Positions 16,497 through 25,556 of a stretch of DNA of 64,000 bases are shown piece after piece. The notes under the pieces are model-generated. The model was not told where the DNA came from. It worked only from the letters and a program-made list of their open reading frames with translations, and searched no databases. Both the position numbers and the translations under genes were made by a program. Each line of letters opens with the position of its first letter. The first letter of the stretch is position 1. The stretch covers positions 37,003-101,002 of the forward strand of contig CALUXS010000007.1 in the NCBI GenBank assembly GCA_944324805.1, written 5' to 3'. Source of the DNA: an uncultured Acholeplasmatales bacterium. Lineage in GTDB: Bacteria; Bacillota_I; Bacilli_A; Acholeplasmatales; Anaeroplasmataceae.

Positions 16497-18527
16497 TTAG
16501 TCTTCATCCTTACCAAGAGATTGAGGTGTTACTGAGAATGTATTAGAAATACCATCTCTTGAATATTCATATGGTAATTTTGCAACTGACTCTAATGAAG
16601 CTAATGCACCATGAGAATCACGACCATGCATTGGGTTTGCACCTGGAGCTAATGGTTCACCAGCTTTACGTCCATCAGGAGTATTACCAGTCTTCTTACC
16701 ATATACTACGTTTGATGTAATTGTTAAAATTGACATTGTAGGTTCAGAATCACGATATGTATAGTGCTTCTTAATCTTATTCATGAAAGTCTTTACTAAC
16801 CATACTGCAATTTCATCAGCACGATCGTCATTATTACCATACTTAGGGAATTCTCCTTCAGTCTTGAAATCAGTAATAATACCAAATTCATTACGAATTG
16901 GAGTAACCTTAGCATATTTAATTGCAGATAATGAGTCAACAGCACAAGATAAACCTGCAATACCTGTTGCAAAGAATCTATGAACTTTAGTATCATGTAA
17001 AGCCATTTCTAATGCTTCATATGAATACTTGTCATGCATATAATGAATTAGATTTAATGTGTTAACATATAAATCTGCTAACCATTCCATCATTGTTTCA
17101 TATTTATCTAATACTTCATCATAATTTAATGGTTCATTTGAAGTGATTGCTTCAAATTTAGGTGAAACTTGCATTGGCTTGCCAGTTTTCTTGTCAAGCA
17201 TAATTTCATCTTTACCACCATTCATAGCGTAAAGTAAACATTTAGCTAAGTTTGCACGAGCACCGAAGAATTGCATATCCTTACCAACACGCATTGAAGA
17301 TACACAACATGCAATACAGTAATCGTCACCCATTTCAGGACGCATTAAATCGTCAGATTCATATTGAATTGCAGAAGTCTTAATTGACATTTTTGCACAA
17401 TATTTCTTAAAGTTAACTGGTAGGTTCTTTGACCATAATACAGTTAAGTTTGGCTCTGGTGCAGGTCCTAAGTTATCTAATGTGTGTAATACACGGAAAG
17501 AGTTCTTAGTAACTAATGATCTTCCATCAACACCCATACCACCAATTGATTCAGTTACCCAAGTAGGATCTCCTGAGAATAATTCATTATATTCTTTAAT
17601 ACGCATGAACTTAACAATACGTAATTTCATAATGAAATGATCCATTAATTCTTGAGCTTCTTCTTCAGTAATTACACCATTCTTTAAATCTCTTTCAATA
17701 TAAATATCTAAGAATGTAGTGTTACGTCCGATTGACATAGCAGCACCATTTTGGTCTTTAACAGCTGCTAAATAACCAAAGTATAAAGCTTGAATAGCTT
17801 CTTTAGCTGATGTTGCTGGTAAAGAAATATCACAACCATATGAAGCAGCCATTTCCTTTAAAGCCTTTAAAGCCTTAATTTGATCTGCTAATTCTTCTCT
17901 ATCTCTAACTTTTTCAGGGCGCATTTCACCAGCAATTAATGATTTATCTAATTCTTTGTGACGAATTAAATAATCAACACCATATAATGCGATACGACGA
18001 TAGTCACCAACAATTCTACCACGACCATAAGTATCAGGTAAACCTGTTAAAATATGAGCTGAACGTGCAGCACGCATTTCAGGAGTATAAGCATCATAAA
18101 CACCATCATTATGAGTCTTACGATACTTAGTAAAAATTTCTTTAACTCTATCGCTTACTTCATAACCATACATAGCAGCAGCTTGAGTTGCCATCTTAAT
18201 ACCACCGAATGGTTGAAGTGAACGCTTAAATGGTTCATCTGTTTGTAAACCAACAATCTTTTCTAAATCCTTGTTTAAATAACCAGGCTTATGGCTATTT
18301 ACTGTTGAAATAATGTCTGTATCAGCATTTAATACACCGCCATTAGCACGTTCCTTTGCTGATAAATCCATTACAATTTCCCAAAGCTTCTTAGTAGCTT
18401 CAGTTGCAGGAGCTAGGAAACTTTCATCACCGTCATATGGTGTATAGTTTCTTTGAATGAAGTCACGAACATTTACTTCATCATTACTCCACTTTCCTAA
18501 TACAAATCCTTCCCAACCTTTGTACAT
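16497..18527 (-). CDS. pflB: Pyruvate formate-lyase catalytic body lacking the glycyl-radical domain
   Basis: 676 residues against about 760 in the full-length enzyme. It carries the substrate-binding segments ([26 protein letters not shown]) and the catalytic Cys pair Cys407-Cys408 in CIACCVS. It ends in [12 protein letters not shown], exactly where other PFLs continue into the radical domain. That domain is supplied by the next gene. Together they total 752 residues, so nothing but the join is missing. PFL converts pyruvate and CoA to acetyl-CoA and formate in anaerobic metabolism. A near-consensus promoter precedes the gene. The reading frame is otherwise intact and codon use looks like that of a well-expressed gene. 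Confidence 0.95.
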   Translation of the reverse strand: MYKGWEGFVLGKWSNDEVNVRDFIQRNYTPYDGDESFLAPATEATKKLWEIVMDLSAKERANGGVLNADTDIISTVNSHKPGYLNKDLEKIVGLQTDEPFKRSLQPFGGIKMATQAAAMYGYEVSDRVKEIFTKYRKTHNDGVYDAYTPEMRAARSAHILTGLPDTYGRGRIVGDYRRIALYGVDYLIRHKELDKSLIAGEMRPEKVRDREELADQIKALKALKEMAASYGCDISLPATSAKEAIQALYFGYLAAVKDQNGAAMSIGRNTTFLDIYIERDLKNGVITEEEAQELMDHFIMKLRIVKFMRIKEYNELFSGDPTWVTESIGGMGVDGRSLVTKNSFRVLHTLDNLGPAPEPNLTVLWSKNLPVNFKKYCAKMSIKTSAIQYESDDLMRPEMGDDYCIACCVSSMRVGKDMQFFGARANLAKCLLYAMNGGKDEIMLDKKTGKPMQVSPKFEAITSNEPLNYDEVLDKYETMMEWLADLYVNTLNLIHYMHDKYSYEALEMALHDTKVHRFFATGIAGLSCAVDSLSAIKYAKVTPIRNEFGIITDFKTEGEFPKYGNNDDRADEIAVWLVKTFMNKIKKHYTYRDSEPTMSILTITSNVVYGKKTGNTPDGRKAGEPLAPGANPMHGRDSHGALASLESVAKLPYEYSRDGISNTFSVTPQSLGKDED

Positions 18528-18586
18528 AGTGTAGGTCCCTCTTTCTTTCTACCTTAAAATTGTTGCCAAAAAACCGGCACGCGTAA

Positions 18587-18615
18587 ATAATACCAAAAAA
18601 ACTAATCAATTTCAA
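18587..18615 (-). promoter_or_regulatory. Promoter of the split pfl operon
   Basis: On the minus strand TTGAAA (18615-18610), 17-base spacer, TATTAT (18592-18587) preceded by TG at the extended position. A leader of about 50 bases holds a small TGCC/GGCA hairpin before the pflB start. Confidence 0.7.
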
Positions 18616-18629
18616 GAAAAATACTCATT

Positions 18630-19667
18630 TTAAGCAGCTAAAATTCCTAAACTTCCACTAATCATAATAATTATAAACAAACTTAAAATACTTGTTAGTG
18701 AAGTCCAAACGACTAATTGACCTGCTAGTTCTGCATCTTGACCCATTTCAGCAGCCATCGGAGCACTACTTACAGCTACAGGAGTTGAAAATAACGCAAT
18801 CAAAGCAGGGAAATAAATAGTTGCTGAACCAAACTGAGCATCTAATATGAAATAAAATGAAACTAAGAAAACAGCAGGAACTACTGCAACCCTTAAAACA
18901 GTACCTAGAATTATTTGTTTCTTTAAGCGAGATACTGCACTGAAAGTAAAGCCACCACCAAGCATAATTAAAGCTAATGGAGAGGCCATATTAGCCACTT
19001 GAGATATAGGCTTATAAATAAAGGAAATGCTTGTTAATCTCCATGCGATATCATTTGCCATTAATATCTCACGAATACATAAAACTAAAACACCTGATAA
19101 TACACCAATTATTAATGGATTAGTAATAATACCTTTAAGCATCTTTTTAATGTTAACTTTACCATTTTCACCTTTATCAAACATTGTAAGTGAAATTACA
19201 GCGAAAATATTAAATAAAGGAATAGAGATAGCAGAAATTAATGAGGCAATACTTACAATTGGTGAATCAGAACTAAATCCCATTGAAGTAGCAATAAATT
19301 CAGCTAAAGGAATTCCGATAATTGCATAATTAGAACGATACAAGCATTGATGAATTACACCCTTTTGCTTATCATCTGGTATAAAACACTTAACAACAAA
19401 AATACCAAGTATAAATAATACAAAGATAGCTATTGCTACATATAAAATAAAAATAGCATATTCTCCTATCTTTGAAATATCTTCAATCTGATAAATATTA
19501 TAAAAAAGTAAAACCGGAATTAGTACTTTAAAACATAACTTATTACCAGCCTTTTGAAAATCTGGTTTAATAAGGTTTATCCTTTTTAAAAAATAACCTA
19601 ATACAACTAATAAAACAATAGGTAATACAGCATCGCATGCCATACAAAATGACTTCCACAAATCCAT
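18630..19667 (-). CDS. AEC-family transporter (auxin efflux carrier fold)
   Basis: 345 residues, about ten hydrophobic helices in two five-helix halves, which is the AEC/PF03547 layout. Typical family segments are VLLVVLGYFLKRINLI at the start, NYAIIGIPLAEFI near residue 120 and PLALIMLGGGFTFSAV near 235. Known bacterial members carry organic acids such as malate. Being next to pfl could fit carboxylate export, but that is an inference. AAGGAGG precedes the ATG. No terminator is seen before pfl. Confidence 0.85.
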   Translation of the reverse strand: MDLWKSFCMACDAVLPIVLLVVLGYFLKRINLIKPDFQKAGNKLCFKVLIPVLLFYNIYQIEDISKIGEYAIFILYVAIAIFVLFILGIFVVKCFIPDDKQKGVIHQCLYRSNYAIIGIPLAEFIATSMGFSSDSPIVSIASLISAISIPLFNIFAVISLTMFDKGENGKVNIKKMLKGIITNPLIIGVLSGVLVLCIREILMANDIAWRLTSISFIYKPISQVANMASPLALIMLGGGFTFSAVSRLKKQIILGTVLRVAVVPAVFLVSFYFILDAQFGSATIYFPALIALFSTPVAVSSAPMAAEMGQDAELAGQLVVWTSLTSILSLFIIIMISGSLGILAA

Positions 19668-19799
19668 ATAAAGTCCTCCTTCAACAAATTTAAATTATAG
19701 CACACATATTTTATAACTTGTAGGAATAATTTGCACAAAAAAGGAAAATAAAAATTATTTTTAAAAATAAAAGCGTTACTAATTTTAACATAGTATATA

Positions 19800-19827
19800 A
19801 AAGATAAAAGAGCGGAATAATCCACTC
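19800..19827 (-). terminator. Rho-independent terminator after the DUF4234 gene
   Basis: On the minus strand AGAGTGGA, loop, TCCGCTCT (one mismatch), followed by TTTTATCTTTT. It ends the mnmE-DUF4234 run. Confidence 0.65.
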
Positions 19828-19839
19828 TTAATTTTATAC

Positions 19840-20169
19840 TTATGCAACGTTATTCATAGAATCTTGAGCTATTGCTATTCCAATAAAACCTGCAAAAAGG
19901 ATAGAAAGCAAAAAACTTAAAATCCAATTGTTAGTGTCAGTAGCTGAGTCTACCTTTTTATAAAATCTATATTCCCAGTAAATTAGATATATGCCACATG
20001 TTATAATACCTAATAAAATGGCTAAAAGATAATTCATCAATTGTGGTTCTATAGAATCTGCCCTATTTAATTCTTTTGCTGTTACAAAGAACCAATATAT
20101 TTGATAAATTCCTAGTGTAAATAGCGATAATAAAATAACTGCAACTAAATTTCTTTTTGTTAAATACAT
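19840..20169 (-). CDS. DUF4234 domain membrane protein
   Basis: 109 residues from the ATG at 20169, preceded 9 bases upstream by GGGGGAG; a TTG 6 bases further up is too close to that site. The sequence MYLTKRNLVAVILLSLFTLGIYQIYWFF holds the DUF4234 hallmark (polar start, then FTLGIYxxYWF), repeated in LLGIITCGIYLIYWEYRF near residue 60. Four membrane segments. The family has no known function. It lies 10 bases downstream of mnmE and is probably co-transcribed. Confidence 0.8.
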   Translation of the reverse strand: MYLTKRNLVAVILLSLFTLGIYQIYWFFVTAKELNRADSIEPQLMNYLLAILLGIITCGIYLIYWEYRFYKKVDSATDTNNWILSFLLSILFAGFIGIAIAQDSMNNVA

Positions 20170-20185
20170 AAGCAAACACTCCCCC

Positions 20186-21523
20186 TTATTTTCCTAAGCA
20201 AAATTTTGTAAACAATGCTGTTATTAACTCATCAGGATACGCTTCTCCTGTTATTTCTCCTAAACAATCAAAGGCAGTTTTTATATCAATTTCAATTAAA
20301 GCAATATCTACTTGCATTTGGCATGAATAATACGCATTTTTTAAAGCAGCCTTTGCTTTTGTCATCAAATCAATTTGTCTTACATTGTTTAAAGATGGAT
20401 TATTAACATTGAAGGTATCAAGAGATGTAACCTTGTAAATTGCCTCTTTTAGTTCAATTAGCCCTTGTCTATTCTTAGCAGAAATATAAATTATGTCATC
20501 TTTCTGCCACATTGCTGCTAAATCGCTCTTATTAGCAACATAAACATGCGGTTTATTTTGTACTAAATCAATTAATTCATAATCTTCTTTGGTTAATTCA
20601 CTTGAAACATCTAAAACTAATAAAACTAAATCAGCCTTTTCAATTGTCTCTTTAGATTTTTGTATACCTATACTTTCTATTAAGTCATCGCTTCTTCTTA
20701 TACCGGCAGTATCTAATAGATGTAATGATATTTCATCTAAATTAACTTGTCCTTCTACTATATCACGAGTTGTACCTGCAATATCCGAAACTATTGCCTT
20801 ATCTTCATCTAAAAGCATATTAAGTAAACTACTTTTACCAACATTTGGTCTTCCAACAATTGCAGTATTAATTCCCTGATGCACAATCTTAGAAACTTTA
20901 GAATTAGCAAGAACAACATCCATCTTAGAAAGCAATTTAGATAATTTAGGTTCTAAGTATTGATGGGTAACATCAACAGCATCATCATATTCAGGATAAT
21001 CAATATTAACCTCAATTTTAGCTAATAAATCTAATAAATCATTTCTAAAATCACTTACTAAATTATGCACAGATGAATTTAAAGCATTTAGTGAACTCTT
21101 TAATGCTAATTTATTTTCGGCATTTACAATATCCATAATTGATTCAGCTTCTGTCAAGTCCATTTTATGATTCAAAAAAGCTCTTTTGCTAAACTCTCCT
21201 GGTTCTGCTAATCTAAAACCAGAATTTAGTAAAACTCTTAATATTTCGTGAGTTACAAATACACCGCCATGACAATTAATTTCTACGCTATCTTCCCCAT
21301 CAAAGGACTTAGGTCCTCTAAAAATAGAAACCATAACTTCATCAATTATTTCATTATTGTATACAATGTGTCCATATACAATTCTATTTCCCTTTACCTT
21401 AGTTAAATCTTTTCCCCTAAAAATTTGGTTTACTAACCAAATCGCATTTGGTCCGCTAGTTCGAATAATAGCTATTGCCCCACTACCATAAGGAGTAGCA
21501 ATTGCACAAATATCATCTACCAT
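20186..21523 (-). CDS. mnmE: tRNA modification GTPase MnmE
   Basis: 445 residues, full length. The N-terminal folate-binding domain begins DDICAIATPYGSGAIAIIR. The G domain has GRPNVGKSSLLN near 223, DIAGTTRD, DTAGIR and NKSD. The C terminus ends in FCLGK, supplying the conserved Cys of CxGK. With MnmG it makes the 5-carboxymethylaminomethyl group on U34 of tRNAs. MnmG usually follows mnmE near the origin in Bacillota, but here it does not; mnmE is also about 17 kb away from jag-yidC, so the usual block has been broken up. GAGGG ribosome site. Confidence 0.96.
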   Translation of the reverse strand: MVDDICAIATPYGSGAIAIIRTSGPNAIWLVNQIFRGKDLTKVKGNRIVYGHIVYNNEIIDEVMVSIFRGPKSFDGEDSVEINCHGGVFVTHEILRVLLNSGFRLAEPGEFSKRAFLNHKMDLTEAESIMDIVNAENKLALKSSLNALNSSVHNLVSDFRNDLLDLLAKIEVNIDYPEYDDAVDVTHQYLEPKLSKLLSKMDVVLANSKVSKIVHQGINTAIVGRPNVGKSSLLNMLLDEDKAIVSDIAGTTRDIVEGQVNLDEISLHLLDTAGIRRSDDLIESIGIQKSKETIEKADLVLLVLDVSSELTKEDYELIDLVQNKPHVYVANKSDLAAMWQKDDIIYISAKNRQGLIELKEAIYKVTSLDTFNVNNPSLNNVRQIDLMTKAKAALKNAYYSCQMQVDIALIEIDIKTAFDCLGEITGEAYPDELITALFTKFCLGK

Positions 21524-21575
21524 TTTTATCCCTCATTTCAATAGAATTATACGGGATATCTTTTGTTTTTTCAAC

Positions 21576-22865
21576 TTATAAGGCCTTTTTTCGCTTAACA
21601 AAAATAATTATTCCGCCTGTAAACCCTATCACAATAAGACTACAAACTAAAAATAATAATTTATTATCATCATTATTAGTAATTTTATTATCAACTACTC
21701 CAATTTCTAATCGATAATAAGTTATTGAATCATCATTATTTGTCATCTTAACTAATGCATCATATGTTTCTCCTGGTTTATTCTCTAGAAAATATTTTGA
21801 TTCAATTTCAACATTTTTATACTCATTAGGAATATATTTAGAATTTATTAATAAATTTATTATTTCTTCTTTTGATAAGGGATTAGAAGAACTTACTTCT
21901 ACTAAATCATTAATTGTGATAATCGGAGATTCAGTATCATTAATATCTACTGTTACTGTTATTTCTCCTTTATTTCCTGATCCATCAACATAATATATTA
22001 TGAATTCTTGTGGTTCTAAGCATTCTAAATCTATTTTTTTATCATCTTCTATTTTCCATTTATCACTACTAATATTCTTTTCATAATTATCATTACAATT
22101 TAAATTATTTAAAATCTCCTCTATTGTAAAAGATGAACCATATTCTAATATGTAACTAGTTTTACCTGAAAATACAGGTTTAGTTATATCAACTACCTTA
22201 ATTTCATTTGTGACCGTCGTCTTATTACCAGATGAATCTGATACACTTGCAGTTATGTAGTAACTGCCTATTTTTACTTCATCATAGTTTGAAGGATAAT
22301 TTGTCTCAAATTTTATTTCTTCTGTTAACGGACCATCATAGTTATCTGATGCTTCATAACGACTTTTAAGCATATCTAGAGTAATTTTGTCATCATAATT
22401 TAAAAGATGAATCTTAGGATCTGTAATATTAGGTGCTTCATCTACAATCATTTTATAAATAGTCCCGTAAAAACTATCATCTTCTACAAAGGATAATTCC
22501 TTATCAATGTGAAAAATAAAATAATAACTATAACCTTTTGGGTTTTCATCTGGATTTAATAAAATAGATTTGAACTCTTCATTTATTGTCAATCCTATAT
22601 CGCTCATAATACTATCAATGCTTTCTTTTGTAATTAAGTCATAATGCATAATTCCATTTTCGGCAAAAGCTCTTAGTCTATCTGGTTCTATATCAGATAG
22701 ATCAAGTGCTAAAAAATTTACTGCATAAAATTCACCCTCGTATAAAGTATTTTCTTCATACAATTCATAACTTTTAAGCATATATTTTTTTGTACTTGCT
22801 TTAGCTAAGTTACTAACACTTAAAAATGTCACTAATAATGCAAGAAATAATAATATTTTTTTCAT
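21576..22865 (-). CDS. Secreted surface protein with Ig-like domains and C-terminal membrane anchor
   Basis: 429 residues. There is a signal peptide (1-23, ending AKA). Residues 25-140 are a region of unknown fold. Two Ig-like modules of the HYR/DUF5011 kind follow: KIHLLNYDDKITLDMLKSRYEASDNYDG..ITASVSDSSGNKTTVTNEIKVVD near 150-230, and a second ending YYVDGSGNKGEITVTVDIND near 310. A membrane helix (405-425) and a KRKKAL tail anchor the C terminus; there is no LPXTG. Likely a wall-facing adhesion or sensor protein. AAGGAGG site; transcribed toward mnmE. Confidence 0.75.
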   Translation of the reverse strand: MKKILLFLALLVTFLSVSNLAKASTKKYMLKSYELYEENTLYEGEFYAVNFLALDLSDIEPDRLRAFAENGIMHYDLITKESIDSIMSDIGLTINEEFKSILLNPDENPKGYSYYFIFHIDKELSFVEDDSFYGTIYKMIVDEAPNITDPKIHLLNYDDKITLDMLKSRYEASDNYDGPLTEEIKFETNYPSNYDEVKIGSYYITASVSDSSGNKTTVTNEIKVVDITKPVFSGKTSYILEYGSSFTIEEILNNLNCNDNYEKNISSDKWKIEDDKKIDLECLEPQEFIIYYVDGSGNKGEITVTVDINDTESPIITINDLVEVSSSNPLSKEEIINLLINSKYIPNEYKNVEIESKYFLENKPGETYDALVKMTNNDDSITYYRLEIGVVDNKITNNDDNKLLFLVCSLIVIGFTGGIIIFVKRKKAL

Positions 22866-22919
22866 TTTAACTCCTCCTTTTATCTTGCATTATATATATA
22901 GACAAATAGAATAAAAAAT

Positions 22920-22947
22920 AAAAAAAGAGACGGACTTTATCCATCTC
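22920..22947 (-). terminator. Rho-independent terminator before the Ig-like surface protein gene
   Basis: On the minus strand GAGATGGA, TAAAG loop, TCCGTCTC, then a long T-run. It is 15 bases past the stop at 22962. Confidence 0.85.
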
Positions 22948-22961
22948 AAAATAAGTTAATT

Positions 22962-23816
22962 TTAAATTATAATAAATGTCAAAATCGTAGTAATTACATT
23001 AGCAATTATTGTATATAAAAGTAAACTACCTTTATAATCATCTTTATGGATTAACAAATAATATAATATTGCTTCTAAAATTATTACCAAAAGTTCTAAT
23101 GGAATATAATACAAAATCAATGGGAAAATCCACGTTCCTTGATAGTAACAAATAATATATAAAGCTATATTTAACAGGATTTGCGTTACAAAATTAATTA
23201 TACTTACAATAACTAATGCTTTTCCTCTAAACTTAAATAGTAACGCAATTGCTAATTCAACTAAAATTGTAATAATAAGTCTTATAATTAAAGCTAAGAT
23301 TTCTTTACCATAATTATAATTTTTTTCAATATTAAATATAGTTCCTAAAGCAAAGTCTATTTCTGCTTGATAGTACGATTGAAAAGCATATGTCTGGTAA
23401 ATATTATCATTATAAATTATTTCATCAGTATCTAGTATATATATAACTATCTTAAAATTAGAAGGTGGCATATATTTCCAAACAAAAGTATCATCACCTT
23501 GGAGTTTTTCTTGATATTGAATGTAAAAAAATTCATCATTATTGTTTTCTGAATAATTAACAAATTTTTCCCATGCTATTTTTTCATTTTCATCTTCAAA
23601 TTCGACGTTTTGATTATATTCTTCATTGTATTTTTGCCAAGGACCCGATTCCTTGTTTGAAAACAAAGTCACATAATATGTGTAATCCTTATTAGTAGAA
23701 AACTCTATTTCTACAAACGGTTTAGGCCCCATATCTGCCTTTGCTGTAGCGGTAAAGCAAAATAATGTCAATAAGACTAAAATAAAGAAAAATATCCTTT
23801 TCAAATTTATCACCAT
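22962..23816 (-). CDS. Membrane protein with secreted N-terminal domain (ADMGPKP family)
   Basis: 284 residues. A signal peptide ends in TAKA, then the mature protein starts DMGPKPFVEIEF, a short motif I have seen conserved at the mature N terminus of an uncharacterised Bacillota membrane family. The extracellular part (28-165) is soluble; five or six hydrophobic segments follow (165-284). Function unknown. Start: the ATG at 23816 has no ribosome site, whereas a TTG at 23804 follows GGTGAT and gives a normal signal peptide (KRIFFFILVLL), so the true start may be there. Lies 14 bases after the DUF523 gene. Confidence 0.7.
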   Translation of the reverse strand: MVINLKRIFFFILVLLTLFCFTATAKADMGPKPFVEIEFSTNKDYTYYVTLFSNKESGPWQKYNEEYNQNVEFEDENEKIAWEKFVNYSENNNDEFFYIQYQEKLQGDDTFVWKYMPPSNFKIVIYILDTDEIIYNDNIYQTYAFQSYYQAEIDFALGTIFNIEKNYNYGKEILALIIRLIITILVELAIALLFKFRGKALVIVSIINFVTQILLNIALYIICYYQGTWIFPLILYYIPLELLVIILEAILYYLLIHKDDYKGSLLLYTIIANVITTILTFIII

Positions 23817-23830
23817 CCCTAAAAAAATAC

Positions 23831-24268
23831 TTAAAAATTCTTTAAGAATTCTGAAATTTCATTTTCAGAATAAACTTTGACTCCATTTTCTCTAAGTATT
23901 TTTGCACTAACTCCCATTCCCTTTATCAGTTTTCCTGTAAAACTACCATCATAGATTAGATTAACGCCACATGATGGACTTTTTTCTTTTAAAATTGCAT
24001 ATTTACAGCCTTCTTTTTTAGCAATTTCTAAAGTTTTTAAAGCTCCTTTATTGAATTCATAAGTAACATCCGTCTCTGCTTCATTAATAACCGCATCACC
24101 TAAAATTTCACTTGGAATTCTTGGAGTTTCTAGACCCCCGAATTGTTCAGGACAAACAGGAATTAAAATAAATTTTTTTGCTAATTCTAAAACCAAATCA
24201 TTTTTGTTATTAGATCCGTTATATTTACAATTATGTCCTAAAAGACAAGCACTTACTAATATTTTCAT
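23831..24268 (-). CDS. DUF523 family protein
   Basis: 145 residues. It starts MKILVSACLLGHNCKYNG, the DUF523 signature with two Cys, and has CPEQFGGLETPRIPSEI near 39 and KEKSPSCG near 93, all standard for the family. The conserved cysteines suggest metal or Fe-S binding, but the role is not known. It follows purA by a single base with no ribosome site of its own, so translation probably depends on purA. Confidence 0.88.
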   Translation of the reverse strand: MKILVSACLLGHNCKYNGSNNKNDLVLELAKKFILIPVCPEQFGGLETPRIPSEILGDAVINEAETDVTYEFNKGALKTLEIAKKEGCKYAILKEKSPSCGVNLIYDGSFTGKLIKGMGVSAKILRENGVKVYSENEISEFLKNF

Positions 24269-24269
24269 T

Positions 24270-25556
24270 TTATTTTTTAAAAACGTCTCTTCTAATTATA
24301 GTTTCATTACGCTCAGCACCAACAGAAATCATATCTACAGGAATATTAGTATATTTTTCAATTGTCTCGATATAATTTTTACATTCAGCAGGTAAACTTT
24401 CATAATCACGACATTTTGTAATATCTTCATTCCAAACTGGCATCGTAATATAGATAGGTTCACACATACTATATTCCTTCAATGTTGCAGGAATTGTATT
24501 AATTTCTTTACCATCTAATTTATAACCAACACAAATTTTCAATTCTTTTACACCTGTTAATACATCAAATAACATTAATGCAAGAGAATCGATTCCTGAA
24601 ATACGCTTTGCATAATTTACAACTACTAAATCTAAATAACCAACTCTTCTAGGACGTTTTGTAACTGTACCATATTCATGTCCACGTTCACGAATATAAT
24701 TTCCCATTTCATTATTTAATTCTGTTGGGAAAGGTCCTTCACCAACACGAGTTGTATAAGCTTTGCAAATTCCAACACAATGATCTATATATTTTGGAGC
24801 AATACCAGAATTAACTGGCACTGAAGCTGCTGTAGGACTAGATGAAGTAACATATGGATATGTACCATGATCTAAGCAAAGCATAGAACCTTGAGCTCCT
24901 TCAAATAGTATATTAGAATTAGCATCTATTTCTTCTTGTAATAATAAAGAAGTATCACAAACATACTTTTTCAATTCTTTGCCATAGTTTACATATTCAG
25001 CAAAAATTTCTTCAACCGTATATGTTTTTAAACCAAGCATTTTTAATTCCATATTTTTAATTGGTAATGTATTTTCTAATGCTTCCTTTAAGCAATCTGG
25101 ATTGACTAAGTCTCCCATACGAATACCAATTCTATTAGCCTTATCGGCATAACATGGTCCTATTCCTTTTTTTGTAGTACCAATTTTATTTGAGCCCTTA
25201 AATTGTTCATATGCTCCATCAAGATCCATATGATATGGCATAATTACATGAGCTCTATTTGAAATATATAAATGGTAGTTAGTAATACCTCTAGCTTCTA
25301 AATTTTTCAATTCTGTTAAAGCAGCCTTAGGATTAATAACCATTCCATTTGCTAAAACATTTTTAATATGTGGATTAAAGATTCCAGAGGGAATTGTTTG
25401 AAGGGCAAACTTCTCATTACCAATCAAAATCGTATGACCTGCATTATTACCACCTTGTGATCTAACAACAACATCAGCCTTTTGACCTAAGAAGTCTGTC
25501 ACCTTTCCTTTTCCTTCGTCTCCCCATTGACTACCAACTACAACTAATCTACTCAT
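24270..25556 (-). CDS. purA: Adenylosuccinate synthetase
   Basis: 428 residues, standard length. Motifs: VVVGSQWGDEGKGK at the N terminus (GTP/IMP site, catalytic Asp), GGNNAGHT near 36, GIGPCYADK near 130, EGAQG near 221, and the C-terminal VSVGAERNETI. It joins IMP and aspartate using GTP, the first step from IMP to AMP. It overlaps the FAD-protein gene by TAATG and has a GAAGGAAA site. Confidence 0.97.
   Translation of the reverse strand: MSRLVVVGSQWGDEGKGKVTDFLGQKADVVVRSQGGNNAGHTILIGNEKFALQTIPSGIFNPHIKNVLANGMVINPKAALTELKNLEARGITNYHLYISNRAHVIMPYHMDLDGAYEQFKGSNKIGTTKKGIGPCYADKANRIGIRMGDLVNPDCLKEALENTLPIKNMELKMLGLKTYTVEEIFAEYVNYGKELKKYVCDTSLLLQEEIDANSNILFEGAQGSMLCLDHGTYPYVTSSSPTAASVPVNSGIAPKYIDHCVGICKAYTTRVGEGPFPTELNNEMGNYIRERGHEYGTVTKRPRRVGYLDLVVVNYAKRISGIDSLALMLFDVLTGVKELKICVGYKLDGKEINTIPATLKEYSMCEPIYITMPVWNEDITKCRDYESLPAECKNYIETIEKYTNIPVDMISVGAERNETIIRRDVFKK

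Noticed and set aside
16479..16500. The pfl split as a simple frameshift or sequencing error
   Set aside because: The large frame ends in TAA, then a spaced AAGGAGG and ATG follow. A single base change could not remove the ribosome site and leader, and the spacing is that of a normal gene junction.
19607..19825. Minus-strand frame of 72 codons overlapping the AEC transporter start
   Set aside because: No ribosome site, overlaps the real start in another frame, and has the composition of chance AT-rich sequence.
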